The notes under the pieces are model-generated. The model searched no databases. It had not been told where the DNA came from and was given only the letters and a program-made list of their open reading frames with translations. The position numbers and the translations under genes were made by a program. Source: Leeuwenhoekiella sp. (lineage in GTDB: Bacteria; Bacteroidota; Bacteroidia; Flavobacteriales; Flavobacteriaceae). Taken from it: 64,000 bases of DNA. This document shows, in pieces, positions 8,871 through 17,965 of the stretch. Position 1 is the stretch's first letter, and the number at the start of each line of letters is the position of its first letter. The DNA lies in contig PAPI01000018.1 of NCBI GenBank assembly GCA_002708845.1, positions 62,001-126,000 on the forward strand. Reading direction: 5' to 3'.

Positions 8871-10040
8871 TTATCGCAATTCTCTAGTATTAATTTCTTC
8901 GTACAGGTTTGTTTTATCAAGATAATCAAGTGCAAGTGCATAAGCTCCAAGGCAGACAGCGGTACTGGTCCCCAATTTACTAATACCTATTGCGATTCGC
9001 TTTTCTTTATCGTAGACCACTTTTTTATTGCTAAATGGAATAGTTACTTCGTATTGAGAATTTGCTAAAAAGCTTTTTAATTGTTGATCATTATCAACAT
9101 CGTAAATTTTTGAAATAACCCGTGGCATTGCTTTACCATCCAAATCATGAATGCAACCTGATAAATGTTCAATGATTTTAGGAATAATAAATTTTGAAGC
9201 ACCAGCAATTCCTCCACCAATAACGACAGGAGCATCTAGTAAGGCTATAGCATTAGCCAGTGATTCGGCAACGGCAACGGCTAACTCTTCAAAAGCGGCT
9301 ATAGCCGCTGATTTATTTCCATCTCTTTTTTCACTTGCAATTTCAAAGATTTCAAGCGGCGTTAAAGAAAATGATGTTCCGGATTTTTCTGAATAAACCC
9401 GTTGAATAGCCCGAATACTTACACTCTCCTCCGCAATTACGGCAGACTTTAAAAAGTTGCGGGTAAGCCATATTTCACCAGCAGCAGAATTATCTCCAAG
9501 GCAAATTTGATTATTCACCACAATACCACCTCCATATCCGGTGCCTAACGTGATACCTATAAGATTTTTATAGCGTTTTGATGAACCGGCACATTCCAGT
9601 GATTTGTTGATAAAGGGGAGGAAACCGGCGACGGACTCACCGTAGGCAAATAAATCTCCATCATTATTTATAAGCGTAGGGATTTCAAAAAGTTCTTCGA
9701 GCATCGGACCTAGTGCAATCCCGCCTCTAAACGCCGGTAAATTGATTAAATCCCCGATAACGCCGTGTTTATAATCGGCAGGCCCGGGAAATGCAAAACT
9801 AATAGCGTGAGGAACTTTGTGTTCAAGATTTATCTTTACCTGATTAAATCCTTCAACAATAGTTCTTAAACACTTTTCTAAATTTTCTGAATGCGAGCGT
9901 AACGTAATAGGGGTAATAATTTCTTTACCTGCTTGCAATGCTGAAAAAACAAAATTTGTTCCTCCGGCATCAAGGGTCATCACAATCCGTTCATCTCCTA
10001 AAATATCTCTCATACTTTCAGGTATCTCAACTAATACCAA
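8871..10040 (-). CDS. ROK family sugar kinase-like protein
   Basis: A 389-residue ROK family protein. The ATP-phosphate motif TLDAGGTNFVFSA is near residue 25, LGTGYGGGIVV near 167 and VVIGGGIAGASKF near 275. No DNA-binding N-terminal extension is present, so a kinase rather than a ROK repressor is expected. The usual sugar/zinc region is altered: it reads AAGEIWLTRNF where canonical members have E-x-G-H, and the CxCGxxGC zinc motif is absent. It is the last gene of the GH125-GH92-GH97-esterase run (85-base gap upstream), so phosphorylation of mannose or another released hexose is the likely role; the specific sugar is inference. An in-frame Met ten codons in (MRDILGDE) is an alternative start. 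Confidence 0.85.
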   Translation of the reverse strand: MVLVEIPESMRDILGDERIVMTLDAGGTNFVFSALQAGKEIITPITLRSHSENLEKCLRTIVEGFNQVKINLEHKVPHAISFAFPGPADYKHGVIGDLINLPAFRGGIALGPMLEELFEIPTLINNDGDLFAYGESVAGFLPFINKSLECAGSSKRYKNLIGITLGTGYGGGIVVNNQICLGDNSAAGEIWLTRNFLKSAVIAEESVSIRAIQRVYSEKSGTSFSLTPLEIFEIASEKRDGNKSAAIAAFEELAVAVAESLANAIALLDAPVVIGGGIAGASKFIIPKIIEHLSGCIHDLDGKAMPRVISKIYDVDNDQQLKSFLANSQYEVTIPFSNKKVVYDKEKRIAIGISKLGTSTAVCLGAYALALDYLDKTNLYEEINTRELR

Positions 10041-10125
10041 TTAGATGCTAATAAAATTACAAAAATAAGCAACTAAAAGGTTTTAGCTGTGTTTATTTCA
10101 TTTATAATTATCTATTATAAATAAT

Positions 10126-10950
10126 TTATTCAGCATTTATGTTTTGTCTTACAAAATCTAATAACAAAGGAAATGCAGGATGAGTCATATTGTGTCCATA
10201 ACCCTGCATTTCGTATTGAGTAATCTCCTTCTGCCCTGCAACCTTCATCATTCGGTAGAAATAGGCATTCTCTTCATACCGTCCTAACATTTCCAGCTCT
10301 CTATCACCTGTAATCAATAAAATAGGGGGCGCATCATTACGTACAAAATAAAGCGGGGCATATTCATCAATTATAGGCTGTTCTCCCGGTATATCGCGCT
10401 CTGCTCTAATAGTAAAGTGTGTTATTGTATGACCACTAAAAGGAACTAAACCAGCTACATCATTGGCATCAATATCAAAAGCATCAAGTCTGCTTTCATC
10501 CATTACGCTCATCAAGGCCAAATACCCTCCTGCAGAATGCCCGCTCACAAAAATGGAATCTGCATCACCATTATACTTATCAATATTTTTAAAAACCCAG
10601 GCTACTGCCGCAGTAGCATCTTCAATGGTGGTCGCAGCTTTCACCTTAGGCGAAAGTCGATACCCTACGCCAACTATACAAAATCCCTGATTCTTTAGAG
10701 CTTCAGGTATTTCCTTACTTCCGGCAGTTAACCCACCCCCGTGAAACCAAATTATTACGGGTACTTTTTCATTGGTATCTGGATAATAAATATCTAAACG
10801 ACTCTGGCTATCTCTGTAATCTGTTTTTCCCGGAATATCATCAGAATAGTAGGCTATATCTTTAACCAGCTTGTATTCCTTCTGTTGACTGCTCGCGGTA
10901 ACGCCTATAAATAACAGACAAATCACAATACAGCGTTTAATTTCTTTCAT
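10126..10950 (-). CDS. Alpha/beta hydrolase, secreted carbohydrate esterase-like
   Basis: A 274-residue alpha/beta hydrolase of the HGGG (hormone-sensitive lipase/BD-FAE-like) type. The signal peptide is CIVICLLFIGVTASSQ. The oxyanion motif WFHGGGL lies near 68, the nucleophile elbow SGHSAGGY near 135, the acid is probably in ITGDRELEM near 217, and the His in GYGHNMTHP near 251. Homologues in sugar-degradation loci remove ester groups (acetyl or feruloyl) from glycans in the periplasm. It is 48 bases downstream of GH97 on the same strand, suggesting cotranscription. The actual ester cleaved is unknown. Confidence 0.85.
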   Translation of the reverse strand: MKEIKRCIVICLLFIGVTASSQQKEYKLVKDIAYYSDDIPGKTDYRDSQSRLDIYYPDTNEKVPVIIWFHGGGLTAGSKEIPEALKNQGFCIVGVGYRLSPKVKAATTIEDATAAVAWVFKNIDKYNGDADSIFVSGHSAGGYLALMSVMDESRLDAFDIDANDVAGLVPFSGHTITHFTIRAERDIPGEQPIIDEYAPLYFVRNDAPPILLITGDRELEMLGRYEENAYFYRMMKVAGQKEITQYEMQGYGHNMTHPAFPLLLDFVRQNINAE

Positions 10951-10998
10951 CTCTATCCTATTTCTTAATATCTCATTAAAAGCTTAGCAAAAGATCGT

Positions 10999-12942
10999 TT
11001 ATTGAGGTTTAAATACTGCTGCCCAACCTCCGTTTCTAACGAGTCGTATTTTCATGCTTTGCTTAGAATCTACAGAATTTTTAATCATTTTGTAATCCAA
11101 TCCCTGACGTCCTGCATTTATTCCATCTTCAAAAGAAGTCATTTCATACTTTCCGGTTTTGTCTAAGAAGTCGAGCGAAATCTCGAACTCACGCTCTTCT
11201 TTACTATTATTTGTTATAGCTCCGGTATACCATACATCTCCTTTTCGCTTTGCTACAACAACATATTCCCCAATTTTAGCATCAAGAACGACGGTCTCAT
11301 CCCAGGTCGTAGGCACGCTGGTTATGAATTGAGTACACTCCTCATTATTATAATAATTGGTAGGATTATCAGCGAGCATTTGTAAACCGCTTTCAAATAC
11401 CACAAAAAGGGCCATTTGATAAGCTCTGGTACCCATAGCTGCAGAATTGGGTCTCCTGCTGTAATAGATTTCGGGTTGCATATTAATCATTCCCCCTGGG
11501 GTAAAATCCATTGGGCCAACGGCATTACGAATAAATGGAAGGTAAAGACTGTTGTCTGTCGTAGCGCGTTCCATCTGCTCAAGCCCCAGAACCCCTTCAT
11601 ATGAAAGAATATTAGGATATTTGATTTCCAGGCCAGCCGGTTTGAATGAGCCGTGAAAATCTACGAAGAGTTTATGCTTAGCCGCTTCCTTAGCAACACG
11701 CTCGTAATAATTCACCATCCACTGGTCACTGCGATCCATAAAATCAATTTTTACACCAGCAATTCCCCATTCTTGGAATTTTTCAAAAAGTTCAAAATTA
11801 TTTTCAACCGTCAACCAAGTTAGCCATAACACAATTTTTACGTCACGCTCTTTGCCATATTCTATCAATTTAAAGAGATCAATGTCGGGATTGGGCGTGT
11901 ATGGATCTGTGGTGGTTTTTGCCCAGCCTTCATCCATAATGATATAGGGAATATCAAATTTTGAAGCAAAGTCAATAAAGTATTTATAAGTCTCTTCATT
12001 AAAACCCGCTTTAAAATCCACATTATAAGGAGAAGCACCATTCCACCATTCCCAACTTACCTGACCGGGTTTTAACCACTCTAAATCTCCTAATGCATTG
12101 GGTTGCGCCAATTTGGTAGTGAGTGTATTAGTTAAGATATCCTTGTCATCTGTTGTGATTAAAAAATAGCGCCAGGGGAATGCGCGTTTTCCGGAAGTCT
12201 TAGCGATATAATCTGCCTCTTTTACAATTTTTACGCTTCGATCACCGTCATCACCAAACTCTAACGGATATAAAGGAAATTCACCGGATAGTTGGTTTGG
12301 TTTTTCGGTGTTTAAGAACATGGCAGGATAGTCTGTCAAATCTGATTCTGAAATCAAGACATTAAAGGAATCGCTTTCGAGCAATACCGGAAGTGTAGAT
12401 TTATGAGAGCCCGCTTTAAATTCTGAAGTTTTAATATGTGAATAAGGATATTCATAGGATGTTTTAAACCAGGGCGTCTGCTGCAAATGAGCTGTAAATT
12501 CATCGGCCAAATTGACGGTGAAATCTTCAGATTCAACTTCAATAGCTCCTTTAAAATCTGTTATGAATCGGTAAGCAACTCCTTCATCAAAAACCCTGAA
12601 TTCTACCGAATAATTCCCCTTAAAATCAATGCGTATTCCTTCATAGTGATCGTTAAGAACACTAAACTTTAAAGGAACTGTAGGTTGTCTTTCTACATTA
12701 GCCTTGATCTTTTTACTTCTTTTGACTTTAGGTTTTTCACCAAGTGTGCGGCCAGAAATAGTTAATGCTAACGTGTTGTTTTCTAAAACAGTATTGCCAT
12801 TCTTTTGAACGGTATATAGAATTTCATCCCCAATTGAAATTGAAAGCTCTAAATCCCCCTTAGGAGAAACCACTTCATAGTTCTGAGCTGAAGCCAGGTT
12901 AACAAATAACACACTGATTAAAAATAGTATAGATTTTTTCAT
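10999..12942 (-). CDS. GH97 alpha-glycosidase
   Basis: A 647-residue GH97 enzyme with signal peptide LFLISVLFVNLASAQ. The N-terminal beta-sandwich starts NYEVVSPKGDLELSI; the TIM barrel contains LVWEWWNG-like SWEWWNGASPYN, YIIMDEGWAKTTTDP and GVKIDFMDRSDQWMVNYYE near 396. The Asp in KIDFMDR corresponds to the nucleophile position of the retaining (alpha-galactosidase-like) branch rather than the inverting SusB alpha-glucosidase branch; this branch call is from motif memory. It would remove alpha-linked galactose or glucose side units from the glycan, consistent with a decorated mannan target. It is 19 bases after the lipoprotein GH92. Confidence 0.92.
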   Translation of the reverse strand: MKKSILFLISVLFVNLASAQNYEVVSPKGDLELSISIGDEILYTVQKNGNTVLENNTLALTISGRTLGEKPKVKRSKKIKANVERQPTVPLKFSVLNDHYEGIRIDFKGNYSVEFRVFDEGVAYRFITDFKGAIEVESEDFTVNLADEFTAHLQQTPWFKTSYEYPYSHIKTSEFKAGSHKSTLPVLLESDSFNVLISESDLTDYPAMFLNTEKPNQLSGEFPLYPLEFGDDGDRSVKIVKEADYIAKTSGKRAFPWRYFLITTDDKDILTNTLTTKLAQPNALGDLEWLKPGQVSWEWWNGASPYNVDFKAGFNEETYKYFIDFASKFDIPYIIMDEGWAKTTTDPYTPNPDIDLFKLIEYGKERDVKIVLWLTWLTVENNFELFEKFQEWGIAGVKIDFMDRSDQWMVNYYERVAKEAAKHKLFVDFHGSFKPAGLEIKYPNILSYEGVLGLEQMERATTDNSLYLPFIRNAVGPMDFTPGGMINMQPEIYYSRRPNSAAMGTRAYQMALFVVFESGLQMLADNPTNYYNNEECTQFITSVPTTWDETVVLDAKIGEYVVVAKRKGDVWYTGAITNNSKEEREFEISLDFLDKTGKYEMTSFEDGINAGRQGLDYKMIKNSVDSKQSMKIRLVRNGGWAAVFKPQ

Positions 12943-12961
12943 TATATCGAAAGACTTGGTT

Positions 12962-15148
12962 TTATTTGGTTTCCAGTTTTAATGATCCTCCCTGAGTCAG
13001 TTGATCCTGACTTAAAAAATAACCATCTAAGGCTGTTCCATTAAATTTTACTTGTTTTAATTTTCTTGAAGTACCCGTTTTGGTAATTTCCAAAGAACTG
13101 TTACCAATATTCCACATAACACGATCAAAAATTGGAAGTGAAATAAGGTACTCGTTATCTGCAGGTGACAAAGGGTATAAGCCTGAAGCCGCAAATACAT
13201 ACCAGGCGCTCATCTCCCCTGCATCGTCCATACCGCTTAGTGCTAATCCATCTGCACCAATTCCATAATAATCCTTAAGAAGCGTATCAACAATCTGCTG
13301 TGATTTTTCAGGTTTATTTATAAAATAATAAGCAAACGGAGCTTCGTGATCCGGTTGGTTTCCGTGGCAATATTGCCCCAGAAATCCGCTTACATTTCGT
13401 GCAATATGCTTAGGATTCCACAGGAATGTAAAAAGAGAATCCAATTTTGATTCAAAAGCGTCTTCGCTTTCGTATAAATTTACGAGTCCCGGCATATCGT
13501 ACGGCACATAAAACGAAAGCTGCCAGGCATTGGCTTCGCGATACATATATTCGTAATAGGGATATTCTGAATCAAACGGATTTATAAACGATCCATCCGC
13601 GAGCTTTCCCCGCATAAAATGAGTTTTGGGATCAAACACATTTTTGTAATTCTTAGACCGCTGCAGCAATTCGTTAGCATTTTTATCATCATTTAAGGCT
13701 TTCGCCAAAACTCCTAAACTGTAATCATCAAGCGCATACTCCAGGGTTTTTGAAACTCCGGCCTTAGCTTTAGTTTCGGTATTCGGATTTTTAACATCGG
13801 GGTCAGAAATAAAGCCTTTTTCAATGTATTCTTCAATATACGGTCGGGTTCCACCGGCTTTGTAAGCATTATTCAATAACAATTCGTAGGCTTTTTTAAC
13901 ATCAAAATTGGTAATGCCTTTTCCATACGCCTGCGCTACAAAAGGGGCAGCATGATCTCCGTGAAAGAATGTAGGCATAAAACCACTATACGAACCCTTG
14001 TCAACTAGAGATTGAATAATATCTCCTGTAACCTCCGGAGACAGTAAACTAAGTAACACTAGCTTATTACGATAGGTGTCCCATAATGAGGGATTTGTAT
14101 AATACCTAAATCCTTTATTTTGAACCTTGCCTGCCTCGTCCTTAAATTCTCCATTGGCATCACTACGCAGTGCCGGCCATTGCATACTACGATATAAGGA
14201 AGAGTAAAAAAGTTCTTTCTCTTTTTCGGTTCCACCGGAAACCTGAATCTTATTTAAAACTTTACTCCATACATCTTTTGCATCCTTGTGTACAGTCTCA
14301 AAATCCCGGTTGCTTAACTCCTTCTGAAAATTTTCTTTAGCATTAGCTATACTCACAAAAGACAAACCTATTTTTAGGGTGACGGGCTGATCCTCTGCGT
14401 CCAAAATAACGATTGAATAACCATCTCTCTTCCCTTCTTTTGTAGTTTCTAAATTTTGAACCGTCTCGTTAAATTCTGCATAGAAATGAACTTTATCGCC
14501 TCCGGTTCTCTGATAACCTTCTACAGCATTAGTACCCGCCTTTTCAATATGCCATTCATCAACACGATTATTAGCGCGGGACAAATCAAAAAGTACCTTA
14601 TGCACTTTATTGTCGTCAAAGGTATATTTGTGAAAACCACCGCGCAAGGAAGTTGTCAATTCAACCTTCACCTTGTAATCGTCAAGATAAACGCTGTAAT
14701 AACCCGGTGATGCCTTTTCAGTTTCTTTTCTAAAATTCGATTTAAAGGGTGCTTTAGCATTTTCTGCCAGGGGTAAAACCGGAATGTGGCATAAATTCCA
14801 ATGGCCTTTATTAGTATGCGTAAAACCAATGATTTCAAAGTCTTCATACTCATACCCTGCTCCACTTCCATACTTCGTAATGGGACTCAGTTGTACCATC
14901 GCATTGGGCAAAGTAGCGCCTGGATAGGTCAGGCCTGCCCACACCCGCCAGCCCTCAGGGGGCGTATATCCTATAAATGCCGGATCTGTAAGGGGTGCGG
15001 TACCTATAAATGGGTTAACATAACTGAGTAAGTCTTCACTACGTGTTTCCGATTCCTGTGCTTTATCAGGAGTTTTACAACTAAGCACCAAAATCATAAA
15101 ACTCAGCAGAGCCATATAAACACCAATGCTCCCATTTGATTTTCTCAT
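12962..15148 (-). CDS. GH92 alpha-mannosidase lipoprotein
   Basis: GH92 of 728 residues. The N-terminus MALLSFMILVLSCKTPD has a lipobox (LVLSC), so it is a lipoprotein. The beta-sandwich opens YVNPFIGTAPLTDPAF. Catalytic-region motifs differ from the other copies: EANAWQLSFYVPYD near 539 (Gly replaced by Ala after the acid Glu), YCHGNQPDHEAPF near 593, and DDAGEMSAWYVFAASGLYP near 641 where the usual Gln of GQMSAW is Glu. These changes point to a separate GH92 subfamily and likely a different linkage or aglycone. It is 11 bases after GH125, with which it shares an operon. Confidence 0.93.
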   Translation of the reverse strand: MRKSNGSIGVYMALLSFMILVLSCKTPDKAQESETRSEDLLSYVNPFIGTAPLTDPAFIGYTPPEGWRVWAGLTYPGATLPNAMVQLSPITKYGSGAGYEYEDFEIIGFTHTNKGHWNLCHIPVLPLAENAKAPFKSNFRKETEKASPGYYSVYLDDYKVKVELTTSLRGGFHKYTFDDNKVHKVLFDLSRANNRVDEWHIEKAGTNAVEGYQRTGGDKVHFYAEFNETVQNLETTKEGKRDGYSIVILDAEDQPVTLKIGLSFVSIANAKENFQKELSNRDFETVHKDAKDVWSKVLNKIQVSGGTEKEKELFYSSLYRSMQWPALRSDANGEFKDEAGKVQNKGFRYYTNPSLWDTYRNKLVLLSLLSPEVTGDIIQSLVDKGSYSGFMPTFFHGDHAAPFVAQAYGKGITNFDVKKAYELLLNNAYKAGGTRPYIEEYIEKGFISDPDVKNPNTETKAKAGVSKTLEYALDDYSLGVLAKALNDDKNANELLQRSKNYKNVFDPKTHFMRGKLADGSFINPFDSEYPYYEYMYREANAWQLSFYVPYDMPGLVNLYESEDAFESKLDSLFTFLWNPKHIARNVSGFLGQYCHGNQPDHEAPFAYYFINKPEKSQQIVDTLLKDYYGIGADGLALSGMDDAGEMSAWYVFAASGLYPLSPADNEYLISLPIFDRVMWNIGNSSLEITKTGTSRKLKQVKFNGTALDGYFLSQDQLTQGGSLKLETK

Positions 15149-15159
15149 GCTGTCGCTTT

Positions 15160-16584
15160 CTAAGTTAAAAGTTCTGGGCGTTCCTGATAAGTCTTCCAGA
15201 GAAACTCACCAAAAAGGGTATTTGCCCAGGCAAACCAGGAACGGGTAAAATCTTTCGGATCATTTTTATGAAAGGTTTCATGCATAAAACCGGTACCGCC
15301 GTGCGTATTCTTAAGCATCGTGATGCATTCCTTGATTTCTGAATCAAGTGTACTCGTCAAACCGCGCATCGTGATTGCCATCGGCCAAATCATATCCATT
15401 CCCACATGTGGCCCACCTATACCTTCAGCGGCTGTACCTTTAAAAAAGAACGGGTTATCTAAAGACCAGACAAAATCTCGGGTGTTTTGATAAATAGGAT
15501 CATTTACATCAATCGCATCCAAATAGGGTAGCGAAAGAAGGCTGGGCACATTAGCATCATCCATCATTAAATGATTACCAAAACCATCGGTTTCAAAAGC
15601 ATAGATTTTACCATATTTCTCATGTTCGGTAACTCCGTACTTAGCGATTGCTTCATCTACTTCTACAGCAAGTGCTCTAAGTTCATTAGCCAATTCTTTA
15701 TCGTCTTTGAGCTCCTCTATCATCTCTGCGGCCTGATTAAGGCTTACCACAGCAAAAAAGTTAGAAGGAATTAAAAAGGAATAAACTGTAGAGTCATCAC
15801 TCGGTCTAAATGCACTGCAAATTAGTCCTACAGGTTTTACGGGATACCCTTTACCTTTTAAAAAGCGTGTGTCTGTACCGTTAGTAGTATTTCGCGTAAA
15901 GGTGTAGGGATTTGTACCATCTTTTTCCTGCTGATCTTTAAACGTTTTAAGAATAGTCTTAATAGCCTTTACCCATTCACTATCAAATGGTTTTGTATCT
16001 CCCGTAGTTTTCCAATAATTATAAGCCAATCGTATGGGGTAGCATAAGGAATCTATCTCATACTTACGCTCATGAACACCGGGCAGCATATCTGTATTGT
16101 CTGATGTCCACTCCCCTCTTTTATTCGGATCATCATAAAATGCGTTAGCATATGGATCTTTCAGAATTTGTGAGGTTTGACGGTTAATTACGCCCGCAAT
16201 TAAATTCTTCAGATCTTTATCCTCATCAGCAAATTGCATATAGGGCCATACCTGAGCAGAGCTATCACGTAGCCACATTGCATCAATATCACCGGTAATC
16301 ACATACGTATCAGGTTCCCCGTTTACTTTTTTATAAGTAACAGTAGTATCTAATGTATTTGGAAAACAGTTATTAAAAAGCCATGCCAATTCTTCATCAT
16401 CTGTATGCTTAGAAAATTCTTTTATTGCCTTTTCTATCGCTTTACTTTCAAAATTGCGCTGCCCTTCAGGTACTCTCACTACAGGGAATTTTTTAAAAAG
16501 TACATTGCTAAATAAATCTGTAGGTGCCACCATTGTAAAACCTCCTGCCAGAGCGGTATTTTGTATAAATTTTCTTCTTTGCAT
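15160..16584 (-). CDS. GH125 exo-alpha-1,6-mannosidase
   Basis: A GH125 enzyme of about 474 residues. The start is set at 16584 (MQRRKFIQNTALAGGF), nine codons inside the longest frame (16611), because this gives a compact leader with an RR-K-F-I Tat-like motif followed by a hydrophobic stretch. Family motifs are VITGDIDAMWLRDSSAQVWP near 100, TDMLPGVHERKYEIDSLCYP, and GFMHETFHKNDPKDFTRSWF near 433, whose Glu is probably catalytic. GH125 cleaves non-reducing alpha-1,6-mannose, the backbone linkage of yeast mannan, so it complements GH76. It is the first gene of a five-gene operon preceded by the palindrome at 16666. Confidence 0.93.
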   Translation of the reverse strand: MQRRKFIQNTALAGGFTMVAPTDLFSNVLFKKFPVVRVPEGQRNFESKAIEKAIKEFSKHTDDEELAWLFNNCFPNTLDTTVTYKKVNGEPDTYVITGDIDAMWLRDSSAQVWPYMQFADEDKDLKNLIAGVINRQTSQILKDPYANAFYDDPNKRGEWTSDNTDMLPGVHERKYEIDSLCYPIRLAYNYWKTTGDTKPFDSEWVKAIKTILKTFKDQQEKDGTNPYTFTRNTTNGTDTRFLKGKGYPVKPVGLICSAFRPSDDSTVYSFLIPSNFFAVVSLNQAAEMIEELKDDKELANELRALAVEVDEAIAKYGVTEHEKYGKIYAFETDGFGNHLMMDDANVPSLLSLPYLDAIDVNDPIYQNTRDFVWSLDNPFFFKGTAAEGIGGPHVGMDMIWPMAITMRGLTSTLDSEIKECITMLKNTHGGTGFMHETFHKNDPKDFTRSWFAWANTLFGEFLWKTYQERPELLT

Positions 16585-16665
16585 AATTAAAAATATAACT
16601 GCTTGCGACATTGTAAAAGAATCCGAAAGCAGTGAAAGGGTTATTCTTTAAACCTGAAAAATAAG

Positions 16666-16677
16666 TAAAACGTTTTA
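16666..16677. promoter_or_regulatory. Palindromic operator TAAAACGTTTTA, copy 1
   Basis: A perfect 12-base palindrome with a central CG, preceded by ataag, about 80 bases upstream of the GH125 start. The same 12 bases occur upstream of both susC genes (23926 and 42070). A CG-centred palindrome of this kind is typical of LacI-family operators, but no LacI gene is in the window. Confidence 0.7.
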
Positions 16678-16732
16678 GTTTTGAAAATATATAAAGGATG
16701 AATTTTCAATATAAAAATGTGGTGCTAAAATT

Positions 16733-16765
16733 AAAAAGAGGTCAGATCTTTTAGAATCTGACCTC
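16733..16765 (-). terminator. Intrinsic terminator after GH76
   Basis: Perfect 10-base inverted repeat GAGGTCAGAT (16738-16747) and ATCTGACCTC (16756-16765) with an 8-base loop. On the - strand it is followed by CTTTTTAATTTT. It lies 20 bases after the GH76 stop and separates the susCDE-GH76 operon from the GH125 operon. Confidence 0.85.
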
Positions 16766-16785
16766 AATTGAAAAACAACTAAACA

Positions 16786-17955
16786 TTATTCAACTAAACC
16801 CTCTTGTTCAAGTTTTGCTACTGCTTCTACAAGCATAACTCCGCTCAACTGAGTTTTTAAATCGATTTGATTTCCCGGAGGGCTATTCCAATCAGGACTG
16901 GATAACATTCCGGGATGGCTAAGTCCATTATTATAAAAAGTTTCTCCATTAAAAACCAGGAAGTCTAGGAAGTCACTTTGATCCTCTTCACTAATATCTT
17001 CTTCAAGAATCATTTCGGTAAAGTAGCGTACGAAAATACCTTTAAATAAACCTCCGTCACCCTGTCCTTCATTTCTTAATATTCCTGAAGTTGTTAATTG
17101 AGGACTTGTAAGTGTTGTGCGCGCTGATAAAAGTGCGTCATCAAGATAACGCTGCTCCCCTGTTTCATTATACAATCTTAAGCCGGCTCCAATCCAGGTC
17201 CCCATATTATATGTGAATACCCAATCTTTCTGAATTACTTCATTGCCATCTACCAATTTTATATTGTCCCAAACAATTCCGTTTTCAGGATTTACCAAAT
17301 GCTCTTTTTGCCATTCATACAATTCTTTAGCCCGATTTAGGTATTTCTCCTCGCCGGTAGCATCATATAATCGCATTCCTAAAATTATAGCAGGACCATT
17401 AGAAACGGCATTTTTAGAAAAGGGAGTGTCTTTTTTCCAGGCAATACCACCACCCATAACGTCGCTATAACTCTCCAGAACATCATCCCATAGAAATTTA
17501 GCTACATCAAGATATTCCTCATCATTGGTTGCATTATAAGCCCGCATTGTACTGTTACCCAACCACAACATATCATCGTTAAATACATTGCTGTATGTAC
17601 CTCCATTCTTAGATCTTATTCCTCTTACAAGGGCTTTCATTTTGGGAACATATGAACCATCGTCAGTCCTTAAATAACCATCAACTAAGATGTGTAAGAC
17701 GTGTGCATTAGGCCAATACTGAAAAGTAGCATCCCCCTGATTGTCTGTAACGAAAGTTCCTTCCGATCCCAAATAGATTGTGTATGTGGCTTCTTGAATA
17801 GAGTCTGCCACGGCGTTCCATTCTATGGGCGTATCCTCACCTACGGTAGTAGAAGGATCTCTTAGCGGAATTGGATCTTCACTACACGAAATGATCAATA
17901 TAGTAAGTGCTATAAGAGATACGTATTTCATTCTTTTATATATCGTATACTTCAT
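16786..17955 (-). CDS. GH76 endo-alpha-1,6-mannanase lipoprotein
   Basis: GH76 enzyme, about 389 residues from 17955. The frame extends to 18009, but that would overlap the upstream gene; Met at 17955 (10 bases past the upstream stop) or 17931 gives a lipoprotein leader, VSLIALTILIISCSED. The (alpha/alpha)6 catalytic motif NVFNDDMLWLGNSTMRAY carries the paired Asp residues near 126-127 that act as nucleophile and acid/base in bacterial GH76. Further family motifs are DVMGGGIAWKKD and VFTYNMGTWIGAGLRLY. It is probably surface-exposed and cuts the alpha-1,6-mannan backbone before SusCD import. It is the last gene of the susC-susD-susE operon. Confidence 0.93.
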   Translation of the reverse strand: MKYTIYKRMKYVSLIALTILIISCSEDPIPLRDPSTTVGEDTPIEWNAVADSIQEATYTIYLGSEGTFVTDNQGDATFQYWPNAHVLHILVDGYLRTDDGSYVPKMKALVRGIRSKNGGTYSNVFNDDMLWLGNSTMRAYNATNDEEYLDVAKFLWDDVLESYSDVMGGGIAWKKDTPFSKNAVSNGPAIILGMRLYDATGEEKYLNRAKELYEWQKEHLVNPENGIVWDNIKLVDGNEVIQKDWVFTYNMGTWIGAGLRLYNETGEQRYLDDALLSARTTLTSPQLTTSGILRNEGQGDGGLFKGIFVRYFTEMILEEDISEEDQSDFLDFLVFNGETFYNNGLSHPGMLSSPDWNSPPGNQIDLKTQLSGVMLVEAVAKLEQEGLVE

Positions 17956-17965
17956 CATTAAATTT

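Noticed and set aside
15936-15950. TTAAACGTTTTAA, close to the shared operator
   Set aside because: Inside GH125 coding sequence and not an exact copy; most likely chance.
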